From Desmonostoc muscorum LEGE 12446 (GTDB taxonomy: Bacteria > Cyanobacteriota > Cyanobacteriia > Cyanobacteriales > Nostocaceae), in the NCBI RefSeq assembly GCF_015207005.2, contig NZ_JADEXS020000001.1:5286001-5350000 (forward strand): 64,000 bases of DNA. The letters run 5' to 3'. Below the pieces are notes generated by a model. It was not told the DNA's origin. It ran no database searches and saw only the letters and a list, made by a program, of their open reading frames with translations. Position 1 is the first letter of the stretch. Each line of letters begins with the position of its first letter. This document shows, one piece after another, positions 8,388 to 18,087 of the stretch. Both the position numbers and the translations under genes were made by a program.

Positions 8388-10658
8388 CTACGCTTTTGCC
8401 TCATCTTTCGGAGGATTTGGCGGGCACCAAAAAAGGTTTTTGCTGGACACACCAAGGGATTCCAAAATTTCCTTCATCACCTGTGTGCAGTACATCCAGT
8501 GTCCTAAATCGTCATACATGCGATCGGGATTAAAATCTGCGTTGTAATGCAGCACATTGGGAAGGTCTAAAAATTCCTCAGACGACTGGGGAGAAAGCAG
8601 CAGCAGGTGAAATGGCTTTTCTTGGCATTGTTTTTGCAGTTTGTTGACCAAATCGATCGCACCACTGCGATCGGCAATGCCTGTGCGGACGAAAAGTACT
8701 TTGTCGCAGTTTTCCAGTGTGTACCAAAACCTTTCTGAGCGTGCGCTGTAGCGAACGCGCATCCGTTCGTGGACGGGAGACATATCATTAACAGGGTCTT
8801 CTGTATCCTCGACTTCGTGAGCAAAGGATAGACCTGACCATTTACTGTGGTAGATTCTGCGTTCATCTGCATTGTAATGCAAAAAGGCAGGGTTCCACAT
8901 GTCATAAAAACGGTTTTCGATGATATCGGCGATGTCTGCAATCTTGGTAGTACGGGTTAAATCAAAGGGAAAGGCGGGGCCGTCGTACTCCATTTTATAT
9001 AACATCATTCTGACGGCACAGCGATCGCCTAGTGGCAAAATCGCAACCCGGCTAATATCTGATAATTTACATTTATATTGAAACAGTACTGCTGACTTTG
9101 GTGGTGCTTTCACCCGACTTTCCAGCCCTTTGTTGCCAATCATCATGGTACGGAAGGGGATATCAGGATGCAGCGGATCTTCATAAACTCCAGGGGGCAC
9201 GGCTTTGAGTGCTAGGCGAATCTCTCGCCACATGGGCTGGATGTTATACTCGTTGTCTGATTCGTTAATCACCCAGATATGGCGTTCGTCTGCTTGTAAA
9301 ATTCCCAGATGCCCGTCATAGAATAAAAGATTTGAGTTATTGGGCGAAAACAGATTGAAGGCGGCGCTGTATTCTAAATCTGCACCAGGGGGGATGTCTA
9401 CTGTGGTGGCGATCGCTCTATCTTCTTGGACAGCAAAGAAGGGGAGTGTCCCTGGCTGGGCAGACTTGGCAATGTAGATACCGGGGATCAATCCTGCCTT
9501 GCTTTGCAGTGCAGCTTGGAGTTCTTGCCAATAGGGAGCAATGCTGTAGGTGTATTGTGATGGATTGATAATCCGCAAACGCTTCTCATCGATACAGGCA
9601 GAAATATAAAAGCCTGCGTTGTCAAGGTAGACGGTGACTTCATTTGGTTGCTGGAAGCGTTGTTTTTCTTTTGCTAATTCGCTTTTGGCGATCGCAAACA
9701 AATCTAGGTTGATGGCTTCATACATCAGCTGATGTCCGAGGGTGTTGGGATGAGCCGGATCGAAGGAGATCCCTTCTTTCCAGCGTCCCTGACCATTATC
9801 CAATGCTGCCAACCAATCGAGTACAGGAACGCCCCAATTGATCATCCGGTTGTGTGTGTCCTTTAACAGCCAGTGATGTTCCGGGGAATAATCATTATTA
9901 GGATAAACCCCGCCGAGAATCGGACGTGCGCCCATGTCCCGCGTCATTTTCACCAGTTGCTGTAAACCACTTTCAAACCGTCGCTGGATTGCCCTTCGTT
10001 CGTGGGGGAGACAGTAGGCTAACCCTTCGTTGCCCAAAGACAAGGCAATAATTACGATATCCGGTTTTTCTGGTCTAACGACTGAGGCAAACCGATTGAT
10101 TGTTCTGGCGACATTCGCCCCAACTTCGGACACGTTCACGAGTTGATGTCCATATTTTTCCTGCAAAGCCTGTGCTAATAGCCAAGTCCAACCTCTTAAG
10201 AGCCAAGCTTTATAACCTAAGGCAACAGAACTGCCGATAACCGCGATTTTCAGCTTCTGGGACTCTTCGTTTTGGGGTATGTTGAAAGCAGGTTCTTGAG
10301 TAAAATATCCGAAGGGATGAGGCTGTAGATAACCGAATGCGCCATCATCGACAATAATTCTTTTGGACTGATTTTCTGGGTCAATTGGCAGCCAGCGGTT
10401 GAGACCGAAAGCTTCCCATAGTACGCTACCGTTGGAGTCTATACGCACATACTTGTATTCAACTGTCTGGCCATTGCCTGATTCTAGAGACGGTGCAATG
10501 TTGATTTCTGTATCTGTCCACCATAAAGGATAGCGATCGCGACTTGTACGCAGATGGACAAATTTTTTGATATCCCACAGCCCCAACTCCCTGGTGGAAC
10601 CTACAATACCTATGGATTCACCAGTTTGAGTGTATGCACTGATCTGGAATCGATACAT
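8388..10658 (-). CDS. three-domain fusion: starch-binding CBM20, SGNH/GDSL hydrolase, DUF1796 cysteine-peptidase-like
   Basis: A 756-aa protein without signal peptide. Residues 1-108 resemble a CBM20 starch-binding domain (FQISAYTQTGESIGIVGSTRELGLW, then VEYKYVRIDSNGSVLWE). Residues 136-325 are an SGNH hydrolase: block I IAVIGSSVALG with Ser144, block II G180, block III SLGNE (N210), and block V FDPAHPN with D300 and H303. Residues about 340-520 hold a duplicated module (APYWQELQAAL..PGIY and QPMWREIRLAL..PGVY) of unknown role. The last 220 residues match DUF1796 (ILPLGDRCAVR with the presumed catalytic Cys, PFDLTRT, and SERFWYTLENCDKVLFVRTG). Likely acts on an acylated or esterified glycan in the cytosol; this is inference from domains. 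Confidence 0.8.
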   Translation of the reverse strand: MYRFQISAYTQTGESIGIVGSTRELGLWDIKKFVHLRTSRDRYPLWWTDTEINIAPSLESGNGQTVEYKYVRIDSNGSVLWEAFGLNRWLPIDPENQSKRIIVDDGAFGYLQPHPFGYFTQEPAFNIPQNEESQKLKIAVIGSSVALGYKAWLLRGWTWLLAQALQEKYGHQLVNVSEVGANVARTINRFASVVRPEKPDIVIIALSLGNEGLAYCLPHERRAIQRRFESGLQQLVKMTRDMGARPILGGVYPNNDYSPEHHWLLKDTHNRMINWGVPVLDWLAALDNGQGRWKEGISFDPAHPNTLGHQLMYEAINLDLFAIAKSELAKEKQRFQQPNEVTVYLDNAGFYISACIDEKRLRIINPSQYTYSIAPYWQELQAALQSKAGLIPGIYIAKSAQPGTLPFFAVQEDRAIATTVDIPPGADLEYSAAFNLFSPNNSNLLFYDGHLGILQADERHIWVINESDNEYNIQPMWREIRLALKAVPPGVYEDPLHPDIPFRTMMIGNKGLESRVKAPPKSAVLFQYKCKLSDISRVAILPLGDRCAVRMMLYKMEYDGPAFPFDLTRTTKIADIADIIENRFYDMWNPAFLHYNADERRIYHSKWSGLSFAHEVEDTEDPVNDMSPVHERMRVRYSARSERFWYTLENCDKVLFVRTGIADRSGAIDLVNKLQKQCQEKPFHLLLLSPQSSEEFLDLPNVLHYNADFNPDRMYDDLGHWMYCTQVMKEILESLGVSSKNLFWCPPNPPKDEAKA

Positions 10659-10980
10659 AAGTTTTTCCCTGATTTAGATATTACGATACCAGATCGGAAA
10701 GCTCAACCCTGAAAACTATTTTGACAATATCATATAGAAATCTTGAGAGCAATTCTGAATTCCAAAATTCAGACATAACTATGCTCTGATTCTGTTGTTA
10801 TTATATTTTATCGAATATATTCAAGATATTACCATACTTTTAGATAGTATTATCTTCGCTCTATCGCTGATGATAACTATGATAAAATCATTTTTGTTTA
10901 ATTAGAAGTAAAGCTATCTTTAATAAAAGGTAAAATTTGGCGATCGCCATCCAGCAGATTTCAAACCCAGTCCCCAGCTT
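10659..10980. other. 322-bp AT-rich gap without a gene
   Basis: This stretch separates the fusion hydrolase gene from the upstream small gene. It is strongly AT-rich and contains a short 8-bp-stem hairpin (10754-10773, TCTGAATT/AATTCAGA). No reading frame with coding character is visible. It should carry the promoter of the minus-strand gene starting at 10658, but no clear -35/-10 pair stands out. Confidence 0.5.
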
Positions 10981-11262
10981 TCAGTTACTTTCTAGTTCTG
11001 GATTCTCAATTCTGCTGTGTTTATTTATCATCTGGTCTTTGTCCGTTAAATTTTGTTGTTGAACTAGAACTATCCGCCAATTAGTAATCAATTTGAGAGC
11101 ATTTTCTCGCAAAAGATTGTTTTCTGGGAGTGCCAATAATTCGCTAACAGCTTGGCGTTGTGTTTCACCTTTGCCTAAAATCCTGAATCGCACGATTATT
11201 TTGTAATCACAAATACAAAACCCATTTTTTTCTAATAGGATAGCTTGTATTGATTGCCTCAT
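10981..11262 (-). CDS. hypothetical protein, 93 aa, downstream partner of the STAND gene
   Basis: The frame starts 22 bp after the stop of the large NB-ARC/WD40 gene on the same strand, so the two are likely co-transcribed. The protein is basic, with a beta-like stretch (GFCICDYKIIVRFRILGKG) and a helix (AVSELLALPENNLLRENALKLITNW). No family is recognised. It could be a small accessory protein of the STAND system; the ribosome binding site is poor, so expression is uncertain. Confidence 0.45.
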   Translation of the reverse strand: MRQSIQAILLEKNGFCICDYKIIVRFRILGKGETQRQAVSELLALPENNLLRENALKLITNWRIVLVQQQNLTDKDQMINKHSRIENPELESN

Positions 11263-11283
11263 GAGGCTTCTAACAATCGCAAA

Positions 11284-14200
11284 CTATTGTGACTCTGACT
11301 CCACGGCTCCTAAAACCTTCAGTGTTTCCCGTTGAGCTGCCGTTAAACCTGTAACACCAGTAATATTCATGCCTTCGTAAAGGCGATCGCCTCGAAGAGT
11401 TCTGATACACTCACCTGTAGCCACATCCCAAAGCTTGACTGTCCCATCATGACTGCCACTAGCTAAAATGCTACCATCGGGGCTGAAACTCACTGCCCAG
11501 ATTCCATTAGTGTGACCTTGCAAGACAGTGAGGCATTTACCAGTAGCGACATCCCATAAACGAATTTCTGAGTCAAAACCACCACTGGCTATGATGCTGC
11601 CATCTGGACTGAAGCTGACTGAGTAAATCTCCCTGCTGTGACCGTGCAAAGTTTCTAAAACTACACCAGACTTTACATCCCACAATTTTACTGTTTGGTC
11701 TAAACTGCCACTAGCTAGGATGCAACCATCTGGGCTGAAGTCGATCAAAGTGACTGAATTGTTATGACCTAGCAAAGTTGTTAAAGCGACACCAGAATGC
11801 ACATCCCACAATATTACTGTTTGGTCGTAACTGCTACTGGCTATCACGCTCCCGTCCGGGCTGAAAATGATTGAATAAACTATACTCTTATGACCATGAA
11901 AAGTTTTTAAAACCATACCAGAATGCACATCCCATAATTTTACTGTCTGGTCAGAACCGCCACTGGCTATGATGCTCCCATCCGGACTGAAAGTGATTGA
12001 GGTTACTCCACTGTTGCGATCGTGCAAAGTTTTTAAAGTGACACCAGAATATACATCCCACAATTTTATTGTTTGGTCATAACTGCTACTGGCTACGATG
12101 CTCCCATCTGGACTGAAGCTAATAGAAACTACTAAATTACTATGACCGTGCAAAATTTTTGAAACTAAACCTTTGCTTACATCCCATAGCCTTAGTGTTT
12201 GGTCAAAACTGCCACTGGCTATGATGCTCCCATCTGGACTAAACTTGATTGACGTTATTCCATTGTTGTATCCGTATAAAGTTGTTGAAACTGCACCTTT
12301 GCTTACATCCCACAACCTAACTGTTTGGTCTAAACTGCTACTAGCTACTGTACTACCATCTGGACTGAAACTGATTGAGCTTATTCCACTGTTGCGACAG
12401 TATAATGTTCTTAAAACTACACCAGAATGCACATCCCACAATTTTATTGTTTCGTCTAAACTGCCACTGGCTATGATGCTCCCATCTGGACTGAAGCTAA
12501 CTGCCATTATTCCACTGTTGTGATCGTGCAAAGTTTTTAAAGCTACACCAGAATCTACATCCCACAGTTTTATTGTTTTGTCAAAACTGCCACTGGCTAT
12601 GATGCTCCCGTCCGGGCTGAAAGTGATTGAATAAACTATACTCTTATGACCATGAAAAGTTTTTAAAGCTAGGCCAGAATGCACATCCCATAATTTTACT
12701 GTTTGGTCGTAACTGCCACTGGCTATGGTGCTACCATCTGGACTGAAGCTGACTGACGTTGTTGTACTGCTATGACCGTGCAGAGTAAGTAAGCATACGC
12801 CAGAGTCTACATCCCATAACCTTACACTGGAGTCGAAACTCCCAGTAGCAAGCGTATTACCATCTGGACTGAAGCTGATTGACATTATTGCACTCGTGTT
12901 ACTGTGCAGAGTAAATAAGCAGACACCAGAGCTTACATCCCACAACTTTACACTGGTATCTAAACTCCCAGTAGCAAGCTTACTACCATCCAGACTAAAC
13001 CTAACTGAAGTTACCCAATTAGTATGTCCTACCAGAGTCTTGGCTAATCGCATTGTCTCAAATTGTTTATCGTTAGCAACTTGGCATAAATAAGTCTTAC
13101 CCTCAAAATCGCCACAAGCTAACAGTTTGCCATCTGGACTAAATGCTACGCATAGGATATTACTCAATGTTTCTGCAAATACAGATTTGCCCAAATCAGC
13201 ACCAGTGAAATTAACACCGAGCAAATTCACTTGTCGTAAATCTGCTTGCCAAATATTTAAATGAGAAAAGTCATAGTTAGTTAAATTAATTTGCAGTTGA
13301 TTCGATAAATTAATTAAATTACCTCCCCCATATCCAGTAGAGGCAGAAAATCCGGTACGCAGATGATCTAAAATGAGATTTATTTGCTGTTCAATATTTT
13401 GTTTAAAGCTAAATTTACTGCTGATACGTTCGGCAATTGGCTCTAGAATTAAGCGAATTTGAATTTCTCTAATGTAGTCTTTAGCTGTAGCTTTAATCAG
13501 AGCATGATTCATTATCAAATCAATTTTTCCAGCAGCTATCTCCTTACTCACCCGCTCGATTAATCGTTCCGTCATGTACTCCATAATGACTGGTTGTTGT
13601 GTAAAGCCATTAGCAGTCTTTTCAATAAGCGATCGCCTCAACAGAGATTCCACCGCTTCTAATAACTCTCCTACAGATAATGTTGCTACAATATCTTCTC
13701 GCAATTCTGAGATAGAAGTCGGTTCACGATTAATCGCCAACCAGTACATTATCTGCTTTTCTAATTCTGATAACCGATTAGTTTGCTGCTCTAAAAGCAA
13801 GCGGATACCATTAAAAACTGCTGTACCGTGTGATAAAAAATCGCCAATATTACCAGCAAATATCTCTTGAATAGATGTAGAAACTATCTTTAAGGCTAAA
13901 GGATTACCTCTATAACAATCATTCAATTTTTTCGTTTCATCATCTCCTGCCCAAATTCCCTTATTTTTTAGAATATTCTCGGTTTCTGCCACATTCAAAC
14001 CTGTGATTTGAAATGAGCGTACAGGCTCTATTTCTCCTTCGAGTGCGGCAATTTCTGCGGGTTTCTCACGAGAAGTTAGCACCATACAGCTCGTATGCGC
14101 TGTTTCTCCTACCAGTCTCAGGAGTTCTCCATAATCTTCGTATCCTTCTCGATAGTGTCCCGCATACTCACCGCCTTCTAAAATTGACTCGGCATTATCT

Positions 14201-14844
14201 AAAATAATTAGGCAACGTGAGGAGCGTAAATAAGTAAGTAAGCGCGATAATTTACCATTGATGCTTTCTGGTAAGTTGATTTCTTGTTGATTGGACAGAA
14301 ATAAAATCAAATCTGCCAAGATATCTTTAACTGGTGGAGCGTTGCGGAGACTTCGCCAGATGAGAAACTCAAATTGTTCTTGAATCTGTTGTGCCAGCTT
14401 TACTCCTAGAGCAGTTTTACCAATTCCTCCCATGCCTAAGAGTGCTACGAGTCTGGCGCGATCGCCTATAATCCATTGTTGTAAAGTCGCTAGTTCTACT
14501 GTACGTCCGTAGAACGCGGAAACATCTATCGCTTCACCCCAGTCTCTATGAGTGTTGACAAGCTTCAGTTCGGATTTTACGGAGACAGGTTCTTGGGGAG
14601 TTGCGTCGCCTAAGTCGGCGATCGCTTGCCAATCAAGAGCCAGTTTTAGACATATCTCTTGAAAATTTGCATAATCTATGCCTTTGCCTGTAAAAAATTT
14701 GTTGACAGTTGCTAAAGCCAGTCCTAACTCTTGAGCGAAGCTTTTTTGGCTGGGATAGCCATTGCGTTTCAGGGCTAGTTTGACTTTTTCAACATAATCA
14801 AGGCGAACTTTGAGCGATCGCGACATAGATTGATGTATACGCAA
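11284..14844 (-). CDS. STAND NTPase: HTH, NB-ARC and 14 WD40 repeats
   Basis: A 1186-aa NLR-like protein. Residues about 10-80 form an HTH-like domain ([37 protein letters not shown] split as helices). The NB-ARC ATPase follows: Walker [11 protein letters not shown], Walker [10 protein letters not shown], and a GNPLALKIV motif. A helical/winged-helix region and a short pentapeptide-like stretch ([20 protein letters not shown]) lead to 14 WD40 repeats, enough for two seven-bladed propellers. Most blades keep FSPDGS..ASGS.D.T.KLWDV. Proteins of this design are signal-triggered oligomerising switches, in bacteria linked to regulation, cell death or antiphage defence. Start may be the first ATG or the in-frame ATG six codons later. 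Confidence 0.9.
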   Translation of the reverse strand: MRIHQSMSRSLKVRLDYVEKVKLALKRNGYPSQKSFAQELGLALATVNKFFTGKGIDYANFQEICLKLALDWQAIADLGDATPQEPVSVKSELKLVNTHRDWGEAIDVSAFYGRTVELATLQQWIIGDRARLVALLGMGGIGKTALGVKLAQQIQEQFEFLIWRSLRNAPPVKDILADLILFLSNQQEINLPESINGKLSRLLTYLRSSRCLIILDNAESILEGGEYAGHYREGYEDYGELLRLVGETAHTSCMVLTSREKPAEIAALEGEIEPVRSFQITGLNVAETENILKNKGIWAGDDETKKLNDCYRGNPLALKIVSTSIQEIFAGNIGDFLSHGTAVFNGIRLLLEQQTNRLSELEKQIMYWLAINREPTSISELREDIVATLSVGELLEAVESLLRRSLIEKTANGFTQQPVIMEYMTERLIERVSKEIAAGKIDLIMNHALIKATAKDYIREIQIRLILEPIAERISSKFSFKQNIEQQINLILDHLRTGFSASTGYGGGNLINLSNQLQINLTNYDFSHLNIWQADLRQVNLLGVNFTGADLGKSVFAETLSNILCVAFSPDGKLLACGDFEGKTYLCQVANDKQFETMRLAKTLVGHTNWVTSVRFSLDGSKLATGSLDTSVKLWDVSSGVCLFTLHSNTSAIMSISFSPDGNTLATGSFDSSVRLWDVDSGVCLLTLHGHSSTTTSVSFSPDGSTIASGSYDQTVKLWDVHSGLALKTFHGHKSIVYSITFSPDGSIIASGSFDKTIKLWDVDSGVALKTLHDHNSGIMAVSFSPDGSIIASGSLDETIKLWDVHSGVVLRTLYCRNSGISSISFSPDGSTVASSSLDQTVRLWDVSKGAVSTTLYGYNNGITSIKFSPDGSIIASGSFDQTLRLWDVSKGLVSKILHGHSNLVVSISFSPDGSIVASSSYDQTIKLWDVYSGVTLKTLHDRNSGVTSITFSPDGSIIASGGSDQTVKLWDVHSGMVLKTFHGHKSIVYSIIFSPDGSVIASSSYDQTVILWDVHSGVALTTLLGHNNSVTLIDFSPDGCILASGSLDQTVKLWDVKSGVVLETLHGHSREIYSVSFSPDGSIIASGGFDSEIRLWDVATGKCLTVLQGHTNGIWAVSFSPDGSILASGSHDGTVKLWDVATGECIRTLRGDRLYEGMNITGVTGLTAAQRETLKVLGAVESESQ
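11300..13150 (-). repeat. 126-bp tandem WD40-encoding repeats within the STAND gene
   Basis: The 14 blades are coded by units of about 126 bp. Two blocks six units (about 756 bp) apart, near 11863-11915 and 12619-12671, are almost identical in DNA (both contain GATTGAATAAACTATACTCT), encoding the same [10 protein letters not shown] stretch. This shows recent unequal crossing-over or gene conversion within the propeller, whereas the two N-terminal blades are more divergent. Confidence 0.8.
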
Positions 14845-15070
14845 AAATACTTAGAACTCATCATAGCCTAAGTTAGTCACAAGTTAGTATCAAGTCATTA
14901 TTTTTTCAGTATTGAACTCAGTATTTGACCAATTTTAATGAATTTATCGAGCAGGAGATGTACTTCTGAAGTCTCATCTGCAAGACCAAAAACATCAGGA
15001 CTGAGAGCAAGACAATTCTTACAGCTTGCTTTAAAGCTTGAAATGATCAAAAGATTACTTGGAGAATAGT

Positions 15071-15601
15071 ATGACGAAAGTAAAAGTTCAATTGGTGAGT
15101 GTTCAAGCTAGAGATACTGAAGATATATTCGGTGATGAGTTTTATCTAGTTGGTGCGTTGGCAGCAGGAGCAATTAGAAAGCCAATTCTGACAACTCCTA
15201 TCAGCATTCAAAGTGGCGAGACCAAAACTTTTAAGCCAGGGCAGACAATTTTATTTGAGGGTGTTGTACCAAAAGGACAAACGATTAGAGGCGGACTAAA
15301 GGCTTACGACGAAGATTTGGCAAAAGATTGGTCTAAATATAATGATGCACTTAAAAAGATTGACAATGCCGTTTCAACAATTTCTCAAAATGCTGAAGCT
15401 GAAGCAATAATTTTGCAAGCTATAGAAGCTTTAGGTTTTTTTGCAAGTTTGGATAAAGATGACTTCTTGGGTTCTACAAACTTAGAAATATCTCCCGTAG
15501 GGCCTAATTTGGAAGAAGTTAGTTGGAGAATTAAAAGATCCGATTTTCCACTGTGGTCAGACTGGGATTACAGCGTTCGATATCGGATTACTCGTTCCTA
15601 A
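15071..15601 (+). CDS. unknown beta-rich protein, 176 aa
   Basis: The ATG at 15071 is chosen because GGAGA sits five bases before it; the upstream TTG at 15059 has no such signal. The protein has alternating strands and acidic loops: VQLVSVQARDTEDIFGDEFYLVG near the N-terminus, a PGQTILFEGVVPKGQTIRGGLKAYDED segment, a helix (DALKKIDNAVSTISQNAEAEAIILQAI), then LDKDDFLGSTNLEISPVG and a closing SWRIKR..YSVRYRITRS. The paired acidic loops resemble those of C2-like calcium-binding sandwiches, but I cannot assign a family. It heads a three-gene plus-strand run and stands divergent to the STAND gene. Confidence 0.65.
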   Translation: MTKVKVQLVSVQARDTEDIFGDEFYLVGALAAGAIRKPILTTPISIQSGETKTFKPGQTILFEGVVPKGQTIRGGLKAYDEDLAKDWSKYNDALKKIDNAVSTISQNAEAEAIILQAIEALGFFASLDKDDFLGSTNLEISPVGPNLEEVSWRIKRSDFPLWSDWDYSVRYRITRS

Positions 15602-15699
15602 AATCCGGACTTCAGACTGACAAAAATTAAATGAATGTATTTGCTTTTTTGATTCTCTAATAATTAAATTTTAGAGAACATAGCAAATAAATTTGGACT

Positions 15700-15728
15700 T
15701 GAAGAACATTGCTTAGCAATGTTCTTCA
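15700..15728. terminator. 13-bp perfect hairpin after the 15071-15601 gene
   Basis: TGAAGAACATTGC and its exact reverse complement flank the triloop TTA. No clear T-tract follows, so it could be an intrinsic terminator of weak type or an mRNA-stabilising stem between this gene and the methyltransferase. Its presence argues that the downstream gene may have its own promoter. Confidence 0.5.
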
Positions 15729-15795
15729 ATAATCATCAATCCTGACTAAATATTAATAACTAGCAGCTAAAAATGAGCGAAAAATTATCCTTTAT

Positions 15796-16689
15796 ATGCT
15801 AGTTATTCGGCAGTTTAGCATTACCAAAACCACAAAGAAACCTATGTCTACATCTACCATATCTGTCAGCAATCACAGCATTACCAAATACATTCACGGT
15901 TACACAAAAGATGAGCAAGACCGCCTCATTAGACAAAGCAATTTTTTAGAGCCTTACATATATAGCAATGTTGATTTTTCTAATTGTCATCACATTATTG
16001 AAGTAGGTTGTGGAGTAGGAGCGCAAATAGAAGCTCTATTAAAACGTTGGCCAGATTTAAAAATTACTGGTGTTGATATTTCCCAAGCACAGATTAGTCG
16101 TGCTAGTGAATTTCTCAAGCCATATATTGAAGCAGGACGAGTATCTCTGCATGTTAGTCATGGCGGAGAACTGCCTTTACCTGATGAATCCTTTGATGGC
16201 GCATTGATTTGTTTTGTTCTGGAACATGCACACAATCCGCTAAATGTTCTCAAAGAGATAAAAAGGGTGATGAAATCAGGTAGTAGTCTTTATTGTACAG
16301 AAGCATTTAATGCGGGCGTATATACCTATCCTACTTGTCTAGCTTTTCAAACTTACTGGGAAATATTCAATCGCTATCAAAAAGAGTTAAATGGCGATCC
16401 AGATGCAGGAATAAAACTTTATAACTTGGCATTGAAGGCTGGTTTTTCTGAAGTTACTTCTGCCTATATTCCAATTTACTTGGATGACCGAATGAAAGAT
16501 ATTTCACGGCGGATAAATTTAATTGATTGGTTTGTTGAAGCTATATTGAGTGTAGCCCCAATCCTAATTGCTCAGGATAGAGTTACACCTTATTTAGTAG
16601 AAGAAATGACACAAGAATTATCCTGGCTAAAACATAACCAAGACACTGTGTTTATCTATCCATTCCAGCAAATAAAAGCTGTGAAGTGA
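15796..16689 (+). CDS. class I SAM-dependent methyltransferase
   Basis: The Rossmann methyltransferase core spans residues about 60-175: motif I HHIIEVGCGVGAQIEALL, the acidic residue of motif II in ITGVDIS, GGELPLPDESFDGALICFVLEH for motif IV and a post-motif VLKEIKRVMKSGSSLYCTE. The C-terminal third, with DWFVEAILSVAPILIAQDRV, is variable and probably sets substrate choice. The first ATG gives 297 aa; an internal ATG at 15844 (MSTSTISVSN) follows AAGAAA and may be the real start. The substrate is unknown. The next gene encodes a peptidase-like enzyme in the same direction. Confidence 0.8.
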   Translation: MLVIRQFSITKTTKKPMSTSTISVSNHSITKYIHGYTKDEQDRLIRQSNFLEPYIYSNVDFSNCHHIIEVGCGVGAQIEALLKRWPDLKITGVDISQAQISRASEFLKPYIEAGRVSLHVSHGGELPLPDESFDGALICFVLEHAHNPLNVLKEIKRVMKSGSSLYCTEAFNAGVYTYPTCLAFQTYWEIFNRYQKELNGDPDAGIKLYNLALKAGFSEVTSAYIPIYLDDRMKDISRRINLIDWFVEAILSVAPILIAQDRVTPYLVEEMTQELSWLKHNQDTVFIYPFQQIKAVK

Positions 16690-16751
16690 GCAATACTTTG
16701 CAACAAGACTAGTAAACAATATTTAATTTAACTGAAAAAAGGACAAATCCA

Positions 16752-17615
16752 ATGACCACATACAACGCTGAAATACAAAGTACCAACACAGGTACACAAG
16801 AACATTGCTCTGCCGATCCAGACCAATTATTAACTATTGGTCGTGCTATTAATCAACAAATCAGAGTGAAATTTGACGACACAAAATATGCAATTTATAC
16901 AGTTAGAAACACTCCCCAAGAAACCCCAGATAATATTGTGCGTGTAACCCAAGAAGGAGGATCACGATTAGGACAGTCTAACTTTCCCTTCAACGTGACG
17001 ATAGATTCCCAAGTAGTTAATACAACCTACAATGATGACGATGCACAAGAATCTAAAGAGTTTGTCGAAAGATTAACAGACAATGGAACTCACAAGAAAC
17101 TAATAGCTATTGCTCCTCATGGTGGCCTAATTGAAATCAAGACTGACAAGCAAGCAGAACGAGTAGCTTCTCAACTAGCTAGTAAAGGTGTGTCTTGTTG
17201 GCTTTGTAAAGGTTGGGGTGATAGTACTATTGGAGCATACGATCGCTGGCACATTACATCTACTGATATTAATGAAGAATCATTTCCACTACTCAAGACC
17301 ATTATTAATCGTGGATTTACTCACGCTGTAGCTTTTCATGGTTTTACGAAAAATAACATTCTCATTGGTGGTCGTGCTAGTGACCCACTCAAGCAACAAA
17401 TTAAGACGGCAATTGAGAAGGCTATTGTCGGTTCTGGTATCAGTGTAGATATTGCTTCTGCAAAGAGTGGTTATGGCGGGGACACTCCTCAAAATATTGT
17501 TAATAGATTGTCTAATGGCAATGGTATTCAAATTGAGCAGTGTTCTGAAGCACGAAAACAATATTGGGAGAAAATAGCTGATGCCGTTGCTTCTGTTTAC
17601 GAATCTTTAATTTAA
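16752..17615 (+). CDS. poly-gamma-glutamate hydrolase-like protein (DUF867/PghP type)
   Basis: The C-terminal 180 residues match phage-related poly-gamma-glutamate hydrolases, zinc enzymes of carboxypeptidase fold: IAPHGGLIEIKTDKQAERVA carries the first His and Glu, DRWHITSTDINEESFPLL follows, THAVAFHGF carries a second His, ILIGGRASD is typical, and NIVNRLSNGNGIQIEQCSEAR ends with the catalytic-region Glu. The N-terminal 95 residues are a less familiar extension. The usual substrate is capsular poly-gamma-glutamate; in a cyanobacterium the true target is unclear. Start ATG at 16752 is preceded by AAAAAAGGAC. Confidence 0.8.
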   Translation: MTTYNAEIQSTNTGTQEHCSADPDQLLTIGRAINQQIRVKFDDTKYAIYTVRNTPQETPDNIVRVTQEGGSRLGQSNFPFNVTIDSQVVNTTYNDDDAQESKEFVERLTDNGTHKKLIAIAPHGGLIEIKTDKQAERVASQLASKGVSCWLCKGWGDSTIGAYDRWHITSTDINEESFPLLKTIINRGFTHAVAFHGFTKNNILIGGRASDPLKQQIKTAIEKAIVGSGISVDIASAKSGYGGDTPQNIVNRLSNGNGIQIEQCSEARKQYWEKIADAVASVYESLI

Positions 17616-17616
17616 G

Positions 17617-17942
17617 AGACTTTACGCACTGAAGTCTCAAACCCCGATCCCCCCTAACCACCCGATAAATTGGGGGGAAAAAGCCCCCTTTTTAAGCAGG
17701 GCTGATTCATTCCCCAAAGAGCTTTAAAAATCAAGGGTTCCAGCGATTAAAAATTAGTTATTTTGTTACTGGCGTGCCGATGAAACCAACTATTTTACTG
17801 ATATTTCAGTGCTTAAATGTTCATCTCTTCGTCACGCTTACTTACAATTTTCTTGCTAACCATCTTGACAAATCCTGTTTGAAATGGAATGAAACAGCCC
17901 TGCCTTTTTAAGGGGGTTGGGGGATCTGAGTGCGTAAGTTCT
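17617..17942. mobile_element. outer MITE-like element with ACTTACGCACT ends, split by another MITE
   Basis: Imperfect terminal inverted repeats AGACTTTACGCACT (17617-17630) and the reverse complement of AGAACTTACGCACT (17929-17942) bound a sequence containing ...AAGCCCCCTTTTTAAG and GGGGTTGGGGGATC. Taking out the inner 206-bp MITE and one target copy rejoins CCCCCTTTTTAAGGGGGTTGG, a common Nostoc dispersed palindrome. It begins two bases after the stop of the preceding gene. The 472-bp gap otherwise holds no gene. Confidence 0.55.
17697..17902. mobile_element. 206-bp MITE, copy 1, with 10-bp target duplication
   Basis: The ends are CAGGGCTGATTCATTCC and, inverted, CAGGGCTGTTTCATTCC (one mismatch in 17). 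The element is flanked on both sides by CCTTTTTAAG (17687-17696 and 17903-17912). An identical copy lies at 31558-31763 with a different 10-bp duplication. It has no coding capacity. The CAGGG terminus and 10-bp duplication recall ISAs1-type insertion sequences, so a transposase of that family elsewhere in the genome may move it. Confidence 0.92.
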
Positions 17943-18087
17943 ATTTACAACAAGGGCTGGGGTTCTCTCCCTCACCGCCCCAATACCGTCAACAGTTAAC
18001 ACGATGAGCTTAATCTCTTATGTTTTCCGGAAATTAAGAGGTAATGTCAGAAAAACTAAATAAAATGACTCACTGAGTAACCAGGTC

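Noticed and set aside
8234..8533. Plus-strand frame of 99 codons
   Set aside because: Overlaps the end of the well-supported fusion hydrolase gene on the other strand and has no protein-like pattern.
12173..14207. Plus-strand frames within the STAND gene
   Set aside because: They are antisense shadows of the WD40 repeats and NB-ARC domain.
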